Part shown: positions 33,628 through 44,557 of the stretch, one piece after another
Layout: each line of letters opens with the position of its first letter
Position numbering within the stretch: position 1 is the stretch's first letter
Notes under the pieces: model-generated
What the model saw: only the letters and a program-made list of their open reading frames with translations
What the model was told of the DNA's origin: nothing
Databases searched by the model: none
Program-made: the position numbers and the translations under genes
Assembly: GCA_000697665.1 (NCBI GenBank)
Contig: KL197777.1
Coordinates: 1,730 to 62,329 of the forward strand
Direction: 5' to 3'
Source of the DNA: Jaapia argillacea MUCL 33604
Taxonomy: Eukaryota > Basidiomycota > Agaricomycetes > Jaapiales > Jaapiaceae
Length of the DNA stretch: 60,600 nucleotides

Positions 33628-36600
33628 ATGAACAGAGGAGGCAAGACTGTTGTCTATGGCGGGGTATCCAAGTCTGCTTACATCCATTCCACCAAGGGTC
33701 GGCACCGGAAGACTCAAACCTTAGGGGCTGCTGAACAGGACAAGCGCCGAGAGCTGAGCCAAAGCCAGCGTGCAGCTGTTATCAAGGGTAAGTTCTCCCC
33801 TCCCTACCATCTCGTTGCTCTACTGATACTGAGGTAAGGCTTGTCATCTGAGGACCGGGATGCCGTGATGGAGATGGACGCAACCTTCGCAACTGCAGAT
33901 ACGACGAATGACCACGATCACGCCTTTGACACCATGCCACCCGGGGAGGAAGGGTTTGGGCTGAGTCACGAAGGAGGAGAGCACGAAGTTTTCGAAGACT
34001 TTGCTCAGAATCTTGCCGAGGTGACTGGCATGTGCGTACATCTCCCGTACTGTGTTGCTATGCTCCTTACGAACTGAACCCCCCTTTTTTAGCCGCTGCA
34101 TTGACGACAGGGACCGCAGTCGTCGTGTTGACATCAGAAATAGTGACTGGAATTCTCAGTTTGATCAACTGGCAGCAGCATACCTCGAGTTCCAGATGAA
34201 TGCCAACGAGGAATTATGTGTTACCCCACCGGCGGAACCCACGGGTGAGGAAGTAGCACCCGGTCAGGTTGAGGTTGAGACAGTCGACTTATTCTGCGAG
34301 TTACGATTGCATTTCAATGTTGATCCTTGAGCTGATGGATGACAGATCGAAAACGGCGTACATTTGCATCCAAGGATAACGATGTCTATCCAAATGTGAC
34401 CCTCACGTGCCACGGATACATCGGCTCTGCACCCCTCCACCCATCCGTTGCAATATCTGTACGAACTCTGTCCGTCTATCGCCAAACCCACAGAGTTTGC
34501 CCCCGCCTGAGTATTCAAGCGGAAGTAAGAAAATTATGCCATCTCCACAATGTAGGTTACTCAATTGGTCTCGCACGTTCCGTGAACTCAATCTATGATC
34601 TAGGTTCCCTATCGAAGGTATCTCGTCGAGCAATTCTCTGTTGCATACGATGTATATCTCGAGGTTCTCCATCGGATCGACAAAAATGTCAACACTGCCT
34701 TGGGCCACGATACACCCAACTGGCGCCTTCTGCACAGCTGCCCCGCTTGCTTTTACAAACTCAAGGACGAGACACCACTCAAGCCAGCTTTCCTCTGCCA
34801 GATGGATGGCAACAATTCATTGAAGCGGACCCACGCAACACTGCGAGGCCATCAAGAGCGCCAAGATGTGCGATGTCCGAGGGAAGACTACTGGCTTTCA
34901 CCAGCGGAGGTAGATAGGTTCAAGGATGAGGTAAAGGTATGTAACGTACTCTATCATTACCTTCGTGCCGCACTAATGTTGCAGTTTCCCGCTACCAGAA
35001 GCACGGAAAGCAAAAGAGCCGCGACAACAATGATGCCGACGCCGATGACTGGGAGGATCAAGATTCTGAGTCTGATCCAGTTGCGACCTGCATCGAACGA
35101 TGGCGCAATGCTGGCCCAGAGGAGCGGAAGCGTATGTTTGCCCTGTTTGATGAATGTGGGATATTTCTCGTTGCCTGTCGCCATGGGATGATACTCTTAA
35201 TATGTGATATGATTCAAAGTGGGGAGCTGTGAGTACCCATGATCTGTTCTTCCTTCGACTCTTTACTGATGATGTGTGAAGTGCTAAATACCCTCTTGCC
35301 ATGGTGGATAAGTTATTGACCGTGTACGGAGAGGATATCTGTATCGGTTATGACATAGGATGTGCACTGGATCGAACTATCGAGAAGAGTAGCCTGGGTC
35401 CCAGGGCCAAGGAATCTCGCCTACGTCTTGTTGTAGGTGCATTTCATGGGCATGCACACAACCGCGGGTGTCAGCTTAACTGGCATCCGCTTTACATTGA
35501 AGGTATTGGACGCTCAGATCTTGAGGGTTGCGAACGGACATTCGCCAGTTCGAATGCAGTTGCACCTGCGACACGCCACGCTTCAAAATTCCATCGACAC
35601 CAAGGAATTGGACAACACTTTTCATTCTCAGACGAGGACAAGTACGCACTACTGAGTAAGTGAGCTTGGCACCTCAGAAGTCTCATGGCTGACGTGCTGT
35701 CCTGACCAGCTGTTTTCATGTCGAATCACTACCGCGAAGCCCTTTATGTAACTAACAATTGGACGGAGCAGTTGGGGGAGTTACAAGAGAGCCTCAATAT
35801 CACCAACGAGGACTTCTCAGTCTTCATTCGGCGGGAACGAGAATATCTACAAGGGCTGAAGAAAGAACCCCCAACGGAAACATTACAATTTGACTACGTC
35901 AAAGCATTGCAAGCCATGATGTCCGCTGAGTGAGTAAAGACCCTTCTTTCTTCCCACTTGTTCTCACCAGATACAGAGCTGAACTCGCTGATGCGAGGAA
36001 AGCAGTTGACTTCGTCATGTATACACCAGCTCAGCCAAACGTTCATGAATCTCTCGTCAAGGGGAACCGCATCCTTCGGACCTGTCAGAAGAAGTGGGAG
36101 AATACGTCAGCTACAGTAATTCAGCTTGAGAATCAGCTCAATGTCGAGTCACGGTGGACTGTAGACTCCATCCCGTACAAGGAGGTTGAGGAAAAGTTGC
36201 AAGCGAGAGCGTATCGAATGGCGCTGGATGAGCTCGAGCGCCTTGTTGTGCAAAGACTATTTGAGTTATCGAAGTTGAATGTGTCTGGGACAGGTAGCGT
36301 AGATCTCTCAGTTGAATCCACAAGTGCTCATTACAGCCGGTTGAACAGGATACAAGCTACGGACACAGATCTCGAAGGCTCTCCAGCGACGGTCAGATAC
36401 AATTAGACGGGCGCTACAGAAGTATAACCTACACGCGGGAAAGGTGACGCCGCCTCGACCACAGCTCCGCTGGAAGGAGATTGTTGAATACAGTTTCCTC
36501 GGCGAGTTTGACTTACTTCGTCACTCTCGCAACGATATTCGGGAGGAGAAATGGGCTCAGCCTGCCTATCGGGAAGCTACGGTAAAGTACTTGCAGCTTC

Positions 36601-37022
36601 AACGTGCCCACGAGGAGATTCAGAGGTTGAATATCGAGATGCGACGCCTACGGACAGCTATCCATGACGAAGGGCAGCACACCATGGCCGTAATCCAGCA
36701 GCTGCAGAGCGCCAATGCCCCACTCGCTGCAGAGGTTGAGCGAAGGTGGGCTTTACGAGCAGCTGTCAACATGCTTCACATTGCCCGACTGGATTGTATC
36801 GAGTCAACGACAGGGTTCTCGGGTACACTGGGTATTGGGGTCTCGAGCCGCTCTCAAGGTGGTCCCACAGGTACTCACGATGGTGATGGAGTGCCAGCTG
36901 GTACGAATCGGACTGTGGAGGAGATACTAGCTGTTGAGAGTGTTGGAGGTTCCATTGTTGAGGTGGAGGAGGTTGAGAGGGCATTTGAGGGATTGGTTGA
37001 CTTCGTGGAGAGAGTGGATTAG
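33628..37022 (+). CDS. KDZ (Kyakuja-Dileera-Zisupton) transposase
   Basis: An intron-rich gene of about ten exons can be joined without a stop from MNRGGKTVVYGG to the final FVERVD. The CxC1-like entry region reads VTLTCHGYIGSAPLHPSVAI, then VCPRLSIQAEVRKLCHLHN. The intron GTAGGTT...GATCTAG joins to VPYRRYLVEQFSVAYDVYLE. The core follows: LGHDTPNWRLLHSCPACFYK, MDGNNSLKR, CRHGMILLICDMIQSGEL, KYPLAMVDKLLTVYGEDI, GYDIGCALDRT, VGAFHGHAHNRGCQLNWHP, GCERTFASSN and FHRHQGIGQHFSF. The C-terminal part has NNWTEQLGEL, ISKALQRRSDTIRRALQKYN and EEIQRLNIEMRRLRT. The DGN and YDIGC aspartates are the expected acidic residues of the RNase-H-like active site. All conserved blocks are present, so the enzyme may be active. 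It would excise and insert its element in the nucleus. The family assignment is strong; exact exon ends are approximate. Confidence 0.9.
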
Positions 37023-37317
37023 CCTGACGAGCGAATATCTGGGGCAATGGCATGTATTATGGATGTATAGAAGGGGGCAGAGTGTTACAATTCAGTTCTA
37101 TAGCCTAGATCAGTTCTATTGACCTTGGGGTAGAGAGAATATAATTTGTACCTTTACATGAAAGACATGAAAGGGGAAGATGATTGAGTCGTGATTGGGT
37201 TAGGTTCGTTCGGCCGGTGTTTGGTTAGTCGCGACTTCACGCCACACTCGCATGCTCGCCTTGCTCATCCTCCACCTTCCACGATACCAGTACATCAGCA
37301 ACGCCAACAACGCACAA

Positions 37318-38894
37318 TGACAACAAAGGAGAAGTTGAATGCACATCTACTCGTCCCTGACAACTTTGTTGAGCCTGCGGAAGCGGCTATTCGAGCGATT
37401 TCCTGCCACAAAATGCACTGTGATGGTGAACATTCCAACTTGCAACGGTCGGAGGGGTTGCATAGTGCCTGTAGGCTCTTGCAACAAGGGTTGGGTGGAG
37501 CCAAAGAGGCCGAGTATACCAGTGTCATGTTCGCAGATATTCTAGATGCGGTACGTCAGTTGAAGCATACTACGAGAATCAACTTATGTTAATGTCTCAC
37601 TAGATCACTGCCCTCGATAGGGTGGACGGCGGCTTGACGATCCTTCTGCGGGTCCCTGGAAAGCTTGTACCACCGGGCGAACAGCTGTCAGCGGAGGAGA
37701 TTAGCATTGAGGCATATCTGCCTCCTCGTGAAGTGGAAACTCACGGCGGTGATCTCAAAGGACCCATCGGGATGATGGTCTCGATATTTGGGCATGACGT
37801 AGCCATACCCCACTTGGGAAGGTTGAGGAGAAGGTGCGAGCACTCGGGTGTCTCACCAGTATATATCGAGAGGGAAGTCAGAAGGGATTCGGGAGCTGGG
37901 ACAACGGGAGATAGGAGAGAATATGCCATACCAACACCAGTGAGCATTGGGTCAGCTCACTATCGGTTCCAAGGTGGAGAGCTTCGGTCTTGGAGGGGTT
38001 TTATAAACCAGGATGAGCATGGCGACTTTCGTTGGATGGCAGATGCGACTGTCAGACAGGTGGCGGCGGAGGTGGAACTCTTGAACGTGCATTCTGCGCC
38101 TGTTGGTGTTGGCACGCAGATGAACGAGTTTCAACGAGGCTCCAAACGAGAGGAGCGTCCTTCATTTGCCGTTGTGGGTCCCACTTCACATGGCAAGAAC
38201 TCCCGCAAAGAGGGTCCGAGTCGTGGCACCAACCAATTGCAAGGTGCCACCCACCGCACCTTATCACAACCACCACAGGTTGCGTCTTCCACAGTCTCCT
38301 CCACCGCTCACTGTAACGCTCTCGCTGGAAACCTAGTCGCCCGTGATACTCAAATCCGCGCCCGGCGCCCTAACTCTGTAATCAACGGTACTGGGAATCC
38401 AAATCCCACTGTTGTGCACCCTCCCACTTCATCCAGTGGCAACGCGTCCACGGATTCCATCTCTGCTACCCGTGCTCTCACCCCTGCTCCACGTTCAGTC
38501 CCACTTGTCAGCTTGGGTCCTGCTACCGATGCCCTCATCGACATGTTCACTCTTGACGACTCGGTCATACCTTGCATTCGCACCATCGCATCCACTGTTC
38601 GCAGTTCGCGTTGGAGTAGCGAGCTTTCTGCACAGTTGGACTTGCCCCACCACCAAGCCACAGCCCTTGCGAAGGCCATGAATGATGATTTGGCTGAGAC
38701 GTCTTTACCCAAAACTCAGGTATGTCTTTCTCGTGGCTTTTTCCAGTCTCGGTTCTGCTAACTAGTTTGCTCACAATTAGTCGAAGGTTCACGCCATCAA
38801 TTGGCCACTTTGGTTGATATTCCTCTTATTGTTGGGTCAATTCATTCTTCTCTTTCTTCCACCACTGGAAGAGGTCACCTCCTACCTCCAGTAA
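37318..38894 (+). CDS. KDZ companion protein with C-terminal membrane anchor
   Basis: Three exons: 37318-37552 (MTTKEKLNAHLLVPDNF; donor GTACGTCAG), about 37605-38719, and a last exon starting after CACAATTAG at about 38781 and ending TAA 38892-38894. The N-terminal part contains ISCHKMHCDGEHSNLQRSEG, a C/H-rich stretch. The middle is Ser/Thr/Pro-rich and low in complexity (about 38200-38500). Near the end come DALIDMFTLDDSV and a helix ending LPKTQ. The last exon encodes one hydrophobic segment (LWLIFLLLLGQFILLFLPP) and a tail of about 12 residues, so the product looks tail-anchored. It lies 295 bp behind the transposase on the same strand and ends 163 bp before the next companion gene. I do not recognise the family. 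TET/JBP motifs were looked for and not found. Confidence 0.68.
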
Positions 38895-39056
38895 CCTGCT
38901 AGTGCCTCTGTTGTGATAGAATATACCATATTGTGGTCTCCTACCTGCATTCCTGAACTGAGGTCACGTGGGCTTGCTGAGCCACGTTTCGGTGCGTCCG
39001 TTTGTTTTCCCTCTCGCTTAACTGATATACACAACCTCCTCCTCCACGACATTCTA

Positions 39057-40687
39057 ATGGCGCGCACCCGGTTCTACAAGAATGTCATCCCCTCTATGCA
39101 TAAGCAGGGAGTAGCACGTCGTCCGCCAAGGGTGAAGCTCAGCGCAGAGGCGCGGAAGGTACTCAAGATTCGGCGCAAAACCACTGCGATGTCGTACCAA
39201 GAGGAACTTGATAATGCATGGGGTGAAATTGAAGCTATCAAGGATCGCCTTGCTGCAAAGTACAGCAAAAGCCGCGCCCGAGTGGGCATGGATATACACG
39301 GCGGGCGAGGAAGCCTATCGAAAGGCCGACGGAACAAGACGAGTGCATGGAATGCTTTTGTGTGGAAGATGCGACAAACTGCAGGGGAATCTGGTAGGCC
39401 ATTTGCTACTAGTATTTTGTTCATCTGCGAGTAGAGGGTGACTTTTTTCAGCTCCACAGGGCCGAGGTGTTCTCACCGACATCACACAAGATCCAGACTT
39501 CCGAACGCGATACGAGGCTACAAGCCAGGAAGAACGTGAATCGTACATCGCAGAACTTGAACAACACAAAGCTACGAATGCAAAAGCACAGCGGATATCG
39601 ACGCGGTCCAAAACCAATGATGTGGTGCATACGGTGGCTGCGATTGAGGACGAGGTATGTATCCCTATTTTTGCACTCTCGCATTTTGGCTAACAAGGCC
39701 AATAATCAGCTCGTCAACTTGGGCCTCCACACCGGCATCGAAGCGATGCTTGTCGTCGTGAAGGGATCCACAAACATGACCACGAAACCTCGAATGTTCA
39801 CCACTGAGCGCATCGAGAACTTTCTGGCTGGTACCCTCAAAATTGATCCCGGGGATTTTGTCACCCGTATGGAAGGGTGCGCGCTCGGTGGTTTGAAAGG
39901 TGCCTTCATTCCTGTTCAAATCAACATAGGCTAACTCAGGAATACCGTGACACCAGGCGCCGCAAATCACAAGCATCGACTCTCCTCCGCTCGAAGCTTC
40001 CTCCGAGAGCTCATCAATTCTAAACTCAGTCCGTGAATTTACCTTTCACATTTACCACACTGTCTTTCTGATCACCCCTCGTTTGTAGTCGAAATTACGA
40101 ATGACACTGCCGCATCGATGAAATGGACGCAGTACTGGCGCGACATCGTGGTGAAATATCGTGTCGTCATCCATGGTTGGCCTGATGACATCCCATTCGG
40201 CAACCTCAGTGATGTTGTCAAGACTCTCCATGAGTACGAATCCCTCACGCGGAAGTGGCAGAAGGGCAAGATCACCTTTAGGACCCTCACCGAGCAGGAG
40301 TTCGCAGCGATGGACGAAAAACGACAGCAGCAGGTCGAAAATGGTGAGATTGATGAGCCTGCACTCCGCAAGACTCGTTCGGACAAGGGCAGGAAGCGCA
40401 CACGATCAGGGAACAGAAACGAAGGCTCGCGGAAGAAGAAGGCATCCAACAGTCGAGACACCGTCGACACTGACAGTGACCCGTCGGATGGTGAGAGCCG
40501 AGAGTTGAATCGCGTAGCCAATACGGAGTCGGCTATTGAGGGTGTGATGCAGAGTTGTGTAGGGGATGGGGAGAATCATTCGGAGGCGGGCGACAATGTG
40601 GGGCTCCAAATGGGTGCTGGAGGTAGCGGGAGCCCCGCCGTTAATGATCATGTTGACGCTAGGGCTGGGGCTGGTGGGGAGGCTTGA
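39057..40687 (+). CDS. KDZ companion protein with HMG-like region
   Basis: Five exons join in phase from MARTRFYKNVIPSMHKQG to a Gly/Ala-rich end (DARAGAGGEA). The basic N-terminus precedes TSAWNAFVWKMRQTAGES and, after the intron ending TTTTTTCAG, PQGRGVLTDITQDPDFRTRY then EERESYIAELEQHK. This W-N-x-F...Y...EE pattern resembles an HMG-box-like DNA-binding fold. The second half has LVNLGLHTGIEAMLVVVKGS, MFTTERIENFLAGTLKID and WRDIVVKYRVVIHGWPDDIP, then LTRKWQKGKITFRTLTEQEF. That block recurs in many agaricomycete proteins of unknown function. The tail has a basic nuclear-localisation-like run (KGRKRTRSGNRN). It is probably nuclear and DNA-associated. Its position, third in a co-directional row after the transposase, suggests cargo or accessory function; this is inference. 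Confidence 0.75.
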
Positions 40688-41274
40688 AACGGTGACGGCG
40701 TGTTGGAGATGTAGTACTCATGAATACAACTGCCCCCTCCTCGACCATAAGTGAGAGTTAGTCTGAGCATAAGATTCATTCAAATATAATGGACGAAAAC
40801 TTCGGTACACAAGCACGGTAATGACTATCAAGTGAGTTCACTATTGCAAAAAGGCAGGAAGAAATCCGACAAGATTTAGGGAAGTCCGTAAGGAGGATCG
40901 TGCTCGTCGTCGCTCACGGTGGCGGACGTGGTAGTGGCGGAAGCGGTGTCGGCGGCATCAGTGATGGGCGCGATCATCGAAATCACAGGGAGATCACAGG
41001 GAGATCTAGAACAGACAACAGGCAGTGGCAACAGAGAAGCCGAGACCCGCCGAGGAGGACTGTTCACAACGATGAAGTCAAGGATTATTGCTGGGTTTCC
41101 CGCCGGTGTCGACACAAAGAGGAGGGCAGTCAAATAAGAATTGGTCTTGCGTTCGTACACCAAGTCTTATAAAAGTCTAAGTGTGGGAGGGTCAGGTGCG
41201 CCGGCCCCATCTCCATCATTTTCCGCCTCCATATCAGTATCTTTGTTCTCCGTTCAAATTCTTCTTCCACAGTA
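40688..41274. other. Right end of KDZ block and F-box gene 2 promoter
   Basis: Includes the right inverted-repeat arm (41086-41199) with a TATAAAAG box about 105 bp before the F-box start. A minus-strand open frame (40876-41163, MVYERKTNSYLTALLFVS) runs through the arm. The mirrored left arm has the same frame open, but several of its differences change the amino acid, so it does not look like a conserved protein. Confidence 0.4.
41086..41199 (-). repeat. Right arm of 114-bp inverted repeat
   Basis: Reverse complement of 33248-33361 with 8 mismatches. It ends GGGTCAGGTGC at 41199. The TATAAAAG box inside points to F-box gene 2 at 41275. Confidence 0.85.
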
Positions 41275-42887
41275 ATGCCGCATGCTCTCCATATCAATGA
41301 GGTATATCGCGAGGTCTGCGAGCATCTGAGATCCTTTGGTGAATATGCAGGGAGACGGGATATAGCGAGGTGTTCTCGAGCACTATCCGAGGAAGGGTTG
41401 AACCTTGTGTGGGAAACAATGCATCATCCAGGCCCACTACTCAGCCTACTTCCTCAAGGCGTGTTGGTGTGGGATGGAGGATGGGTCAGTGGGAAGAGAC
41501 TGGAAGCGCTTGTTCGTTCTCTCGTTCGTCTTCACTCTCTTGGCTGAATCGTGGGCCTTTTGAAAGCTACTGGCTCGACACCCTCATAACGAAGATTGGC
41601 CCCGTTTCGATCTCTATGCACGACGCGTCCGTTCGTTGTCCATTCATGCCTCAGAGGCCCAGACTTTACGTCTCCTCTCCCAGCATAAATCTACACCCCT
41701 CTTCCCTTCACTCCAAAAGCTGCGGATTTGGGCCCTGTCGATTACTGGCCCATTCAATACCTTGGAACCATTCATTACGCCGAGCCTCTTCGATATATCC
41801 ATCGAATTCATCTCCAAGCCAATTCAAGCCGACGATTGTGATCAGTTAACAGCATTTTTTGTTGCACTGCCACTTCGCTGTCCCAGGCTCATTACACTTT
41901 CGCTTTATCTCCCACCTCCAACCTCTGTTTCGTTCTTATCCCGCTACGAAGACCTTCAGAATCTCAGGATTGCGGGTCAATCGGTGAACACGCTGGAACT
42001 GCGCGCCATATCCCAGCTACCCCGTCTGAGAGTATTGACTGGCCTGAAGACTTCCAGTGCCGACCTGGTCACCACGCCTCTCCAACTCGGATTTCCATCC
42101 CTTGCCCGCCTTGACTTCGAGGGCGAAGCTATTCGCAATGTGTCCGGTATCCTAGGCATCATCTCCTCCACCAGTTTCCGGCATCTTTCTATCGTTGAAG
42201 GCGGTGCGACCACCTGGAGGGATTACTTTGCCTGTCTAGACTCGATCTCCCGCAAAGGGGAGAATCTAATCGAGCTTGTTCTCTATTCTACTTTGGACCC
42301 TGGAGAGCCCAAGGCGATCAAGGACACAATTACCCATGTTGTTTCTCGTTTGAATTTGCCGAACCTCCAGGATTTAGCATTATCTCATGATTTGGGAATC
42401 CGCCCCCAGTCCTCGACGACAAAAGACGCCAAGAGAATGGCGCTGGCGTGGCCAAAGCTGACCTCCCTCGACTTGTTCGAATGCTTCATTGGTTTCTCTA
42501 TCGAATCACTGGCCCACTTCGCATCTCATCACCCTGTCATTGAATCCATAACAGCTACCATCTATGTGGACAACCTCAGCGACCCATTCATCGACAGCCT
42601 CCCCATCTTGTCCCATAACCTCATGACTCTCAGGATCGAGCAAGGTGTTGCAGATGACGATTGTTTCGTGGTAGCGAGAGCAATTGGTCGATTGTTCCCA
42701 AATCTCGATGCGGCCACATGCTACCTCGAGGCAGACTCCCCAAAGCTTATGGACACATTGTGTATGCTGCAGAAAGTCAGAGAGGATCACGAGCGGCGCC
42801 TAAGCCTCCTTTCGGTCACGGTATGTCCATTACCATGTCATGTGTCATTTTTCATAGGTGACGATATCCTGGGTCCAAACGCTATAG
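41275..42887 (+). CDS. F-box/LRR-type protein 2, intact
   Basis: Three exons: 41275-41511, 41567-42820 and 42858-42887, all phase 0. Residues 1-60 form an F-box-like start (HALHINEVYREVCEHLR, ARCSRALSEEGLNLVWETM). Exon 2 opens with LARHPHNEDWPRFDLYARRV, the DWxRFxxYxxRV signature. It continues with leucine-rich repeats (LQKLRIWALSITG, LRAISQLPRLRVLTGLKT, FPSLARLDFEGEAIRNVSGI), WRDYFACLDSISRKGENLIE, AKRMALAWPKLTSLDLFE and AIGRLFPNLDAAT. It ends with a tiny exon VTISWVQTL. It presumably acts as a substrate adaptor of an SCF ubiquitin ligase; the target is unknown. It is the only one of four family copies here without a lesion, so it sets the reference exon plan for the others. It mirrors F-box gene 1 across the KDZ block. 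Confidence 0.82.
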
Positions 42888-43511
42888 TTATAGAGGTTAC
42901 CGCTCGAGTGTGCCATTGGAGATGATCGACGCTTTCCGTTTCCTGTTCTCAATTTTGTTCCCCTGTGTCGCTAGATATGAATGTATCATCCATAATGGTT
43001 GGTTGTCGATCAATCTTTGACGCCTTTATGATCGACGCTTTTGTCCCAAGGAGACCTCATCACGTGACTGTATCGGGACTTACGGCGACGTATTTTACTC
43101 TGGCTCTCCGACTACCGCACAACACATCTGACCTGCTTTGTGGTGTACTTAGCCAGGACAGTTTTCGAGCGACCGTTGTACTGCCAGCTGACCTTGAAAC
43201 TCATATGTCAATGAGAGACGCTGCAACATTCCAAGTCTAGTGCGGGCGGAGAGTCGACGACAATCTGGAAGTTGCAAACATCTCACCTCCATTATTCTCT
43301 TCATACACTATCTTCACCGCCCTGTTGAAATTCACGCTGCTTATTCCCGCCCCCGTTATCCTGCCGACAAACGTTCCTCTCATAGCCATATCTGGACTCG
43401 ACCTGGACTGTGGACGAGCTTCCACCATCTTTGATCGTCCATGGTGCTATCGCACTCCTTTGATCCATCTTTGTTGCCCTCCTCTCGATATTGGTACCCC
43501 CCGTCTTCATC
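42888..43511. other. Intergenic, nothing recognised
   Basis: Between F-box gene 2 and the first DUF6593 gene. Open frames are short and motif-free. The last 150 bp are pyrimidine-rich and probably the promoter/leader of the DUF6593 gene. Confidence 0.4.
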
Positions 43512-44177
43512 ATGACCACGAACAGGCTTCTCACATTCACAAATGACTCTCCTCTCCGCACCGTCCTCCTGAATGCCCAAAGCCAACCAGTGTATAGAAT
43601 TTACTCCCCGGACAAGGTCTTTATTTATGGATCAACAACCACTATCATCCGATGCTCTGGGATGTATCCAAATCAACCCGAGGAGGAAGTGGGACGGATA
43701 AATTGGCATCGTCACCACCGCTCCCAGATGGTATTTGGAGGTAGAACTTTCGAGGTGAATAGCTTTCTGCAGAAAACAGGATTTGTTGGTCGCGGGTTAG
43801 CTTTTCCGATCAGTCTTTGCTCCGCTTGTCATTCACAGACTGAGGAGGAATCGCATTTGGCTCGGACCTGATGGTCAAGAATACATGTGGAATGTCGATA
43901 ACTCCCCGACGACGGTGAATACTAAGTCAACATAAATCCATTCTTTTGCCACTGACACCCTTTCTTTTCTCATTAGCTGATCCTCAATGACGGTTCTGGG
44001 ACCGTCGTTGCCTGTTTCACGCGGGGATCCCTACGGCTTCCCTGGATGAAACAGAAACGGCCGGCTTGTCTGCAAATCCGTCCGAATGGATTCCACATGG
44101 TTGATCTTATTCTTCTCACTTTTGTTTACGCTGAACAGAAGAAAAGGGAGCATGATGATGATGATGGTGGAGCATGA
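43512..44177 (+). CDS. DUF6593 protein, copy 1
   Basis: Three exons (43512-43795, about 43840-43914, and about 43979-44177). The start MTTNRLLTFTNDSPLRTVLL and the block VYRIYSPDKVFIYGSTTTII are the hallmark of DUF6593: an L-x-F-x-x-D-S-P-x-x-T start with a TTTI core. After GRINWHRHHRSQMVFGGRTF the second exon gives RIWLGPDGQEYMWNVDN. The third gives LILNDGSGTVVACFTRGS and ends MVDLILLTFVYAEQKKRE plus an acidic tail. It is a small beta-rich soluble protein common in agaricomycetes; its role is unknown. The next gene is a tandem paralogue with identical intron positions. Confidence 0.85.
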
Positions 44178-44557
44178 TGACATCCATGGTCATTAACTGA
44201 TACATACTTGTTATTTGCTTTCATTTTGAAGGCTCGGTTCTACACCTTCCGATTTCCCGAGTGTGCCTTGGATGCCCATGGACTGTTGTATATACTAGTG
44301 TACTGAAATCTCCATGCACGCCCTTGAGCTTGAATCGTTGAGATCCTAATTGGAACGAGACGGTGACTCTTGAACCAAGCTGCCCGCAAGGCCAAGCAAA
44401 CAGCTGAAATTCAACGACCCTTATCATGGCCAACCGACACACGTTCCACTCTCGCCTCGACAACGAAGGCAGTGATGTTGTGGTGGTGTTAAAGCTAGCT
44501 GTTTCGCCTCATCCTTTCGGCCTTCTCCCTTGATTCCATCCTCACGTCCTCACAATA
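44178..44557. other. Spacer between tandem DUF6593 genes
   Basis: Promoter-sized gap without coding signal. An ATGATG microsatellite run at the end of the first gene (about 44150-44180) is the only repeat noticed. Confidence 0.4.

Larger units (their letters stand above)
33248..41199 (+). mobile_element. Putative KDZ-type DNA transposon module
   Basis: A block of about 8 kb holds a full-length KDZ transposase and two further genes, all on the plus strand, bounded by a 114-bp inverted repeat. Cargo-bearing KDZ elements are known in basidiomycetes. No target-site duplication is seen: the 8 bases outside the left arm and those outside the right arm differ. The repeat also lies upstream of the two outward-facing F-box paralogues, so it could be their shared promoter rather than element termini. 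The transposase call is firm; the limits are tentative. Confidence 0.5.

Noticed and set aside
34552-34612. Apparent frame change in the KDZ transposase after CHLHN
   Set aside because: A normal intron (GTAGGTT...GATCTAG) joins to VPYRRYL, so the transposase is not disrupted.
36293-36406. Apparent early stop of the transposase after TVRYN
   Set aside because: An intron from GTAGCG to GAACAG joins SGTG to the conserved YKLRTQISKAL block.
40876-41163. Minus-strand frame MVYERKTNSYLT as a small gene in the inverted repeat
   Set aside because: The same frame is open in the left arm, but several of the differences change the amino acid and the frames diverge right after the repeat. No conserved protein is supported.
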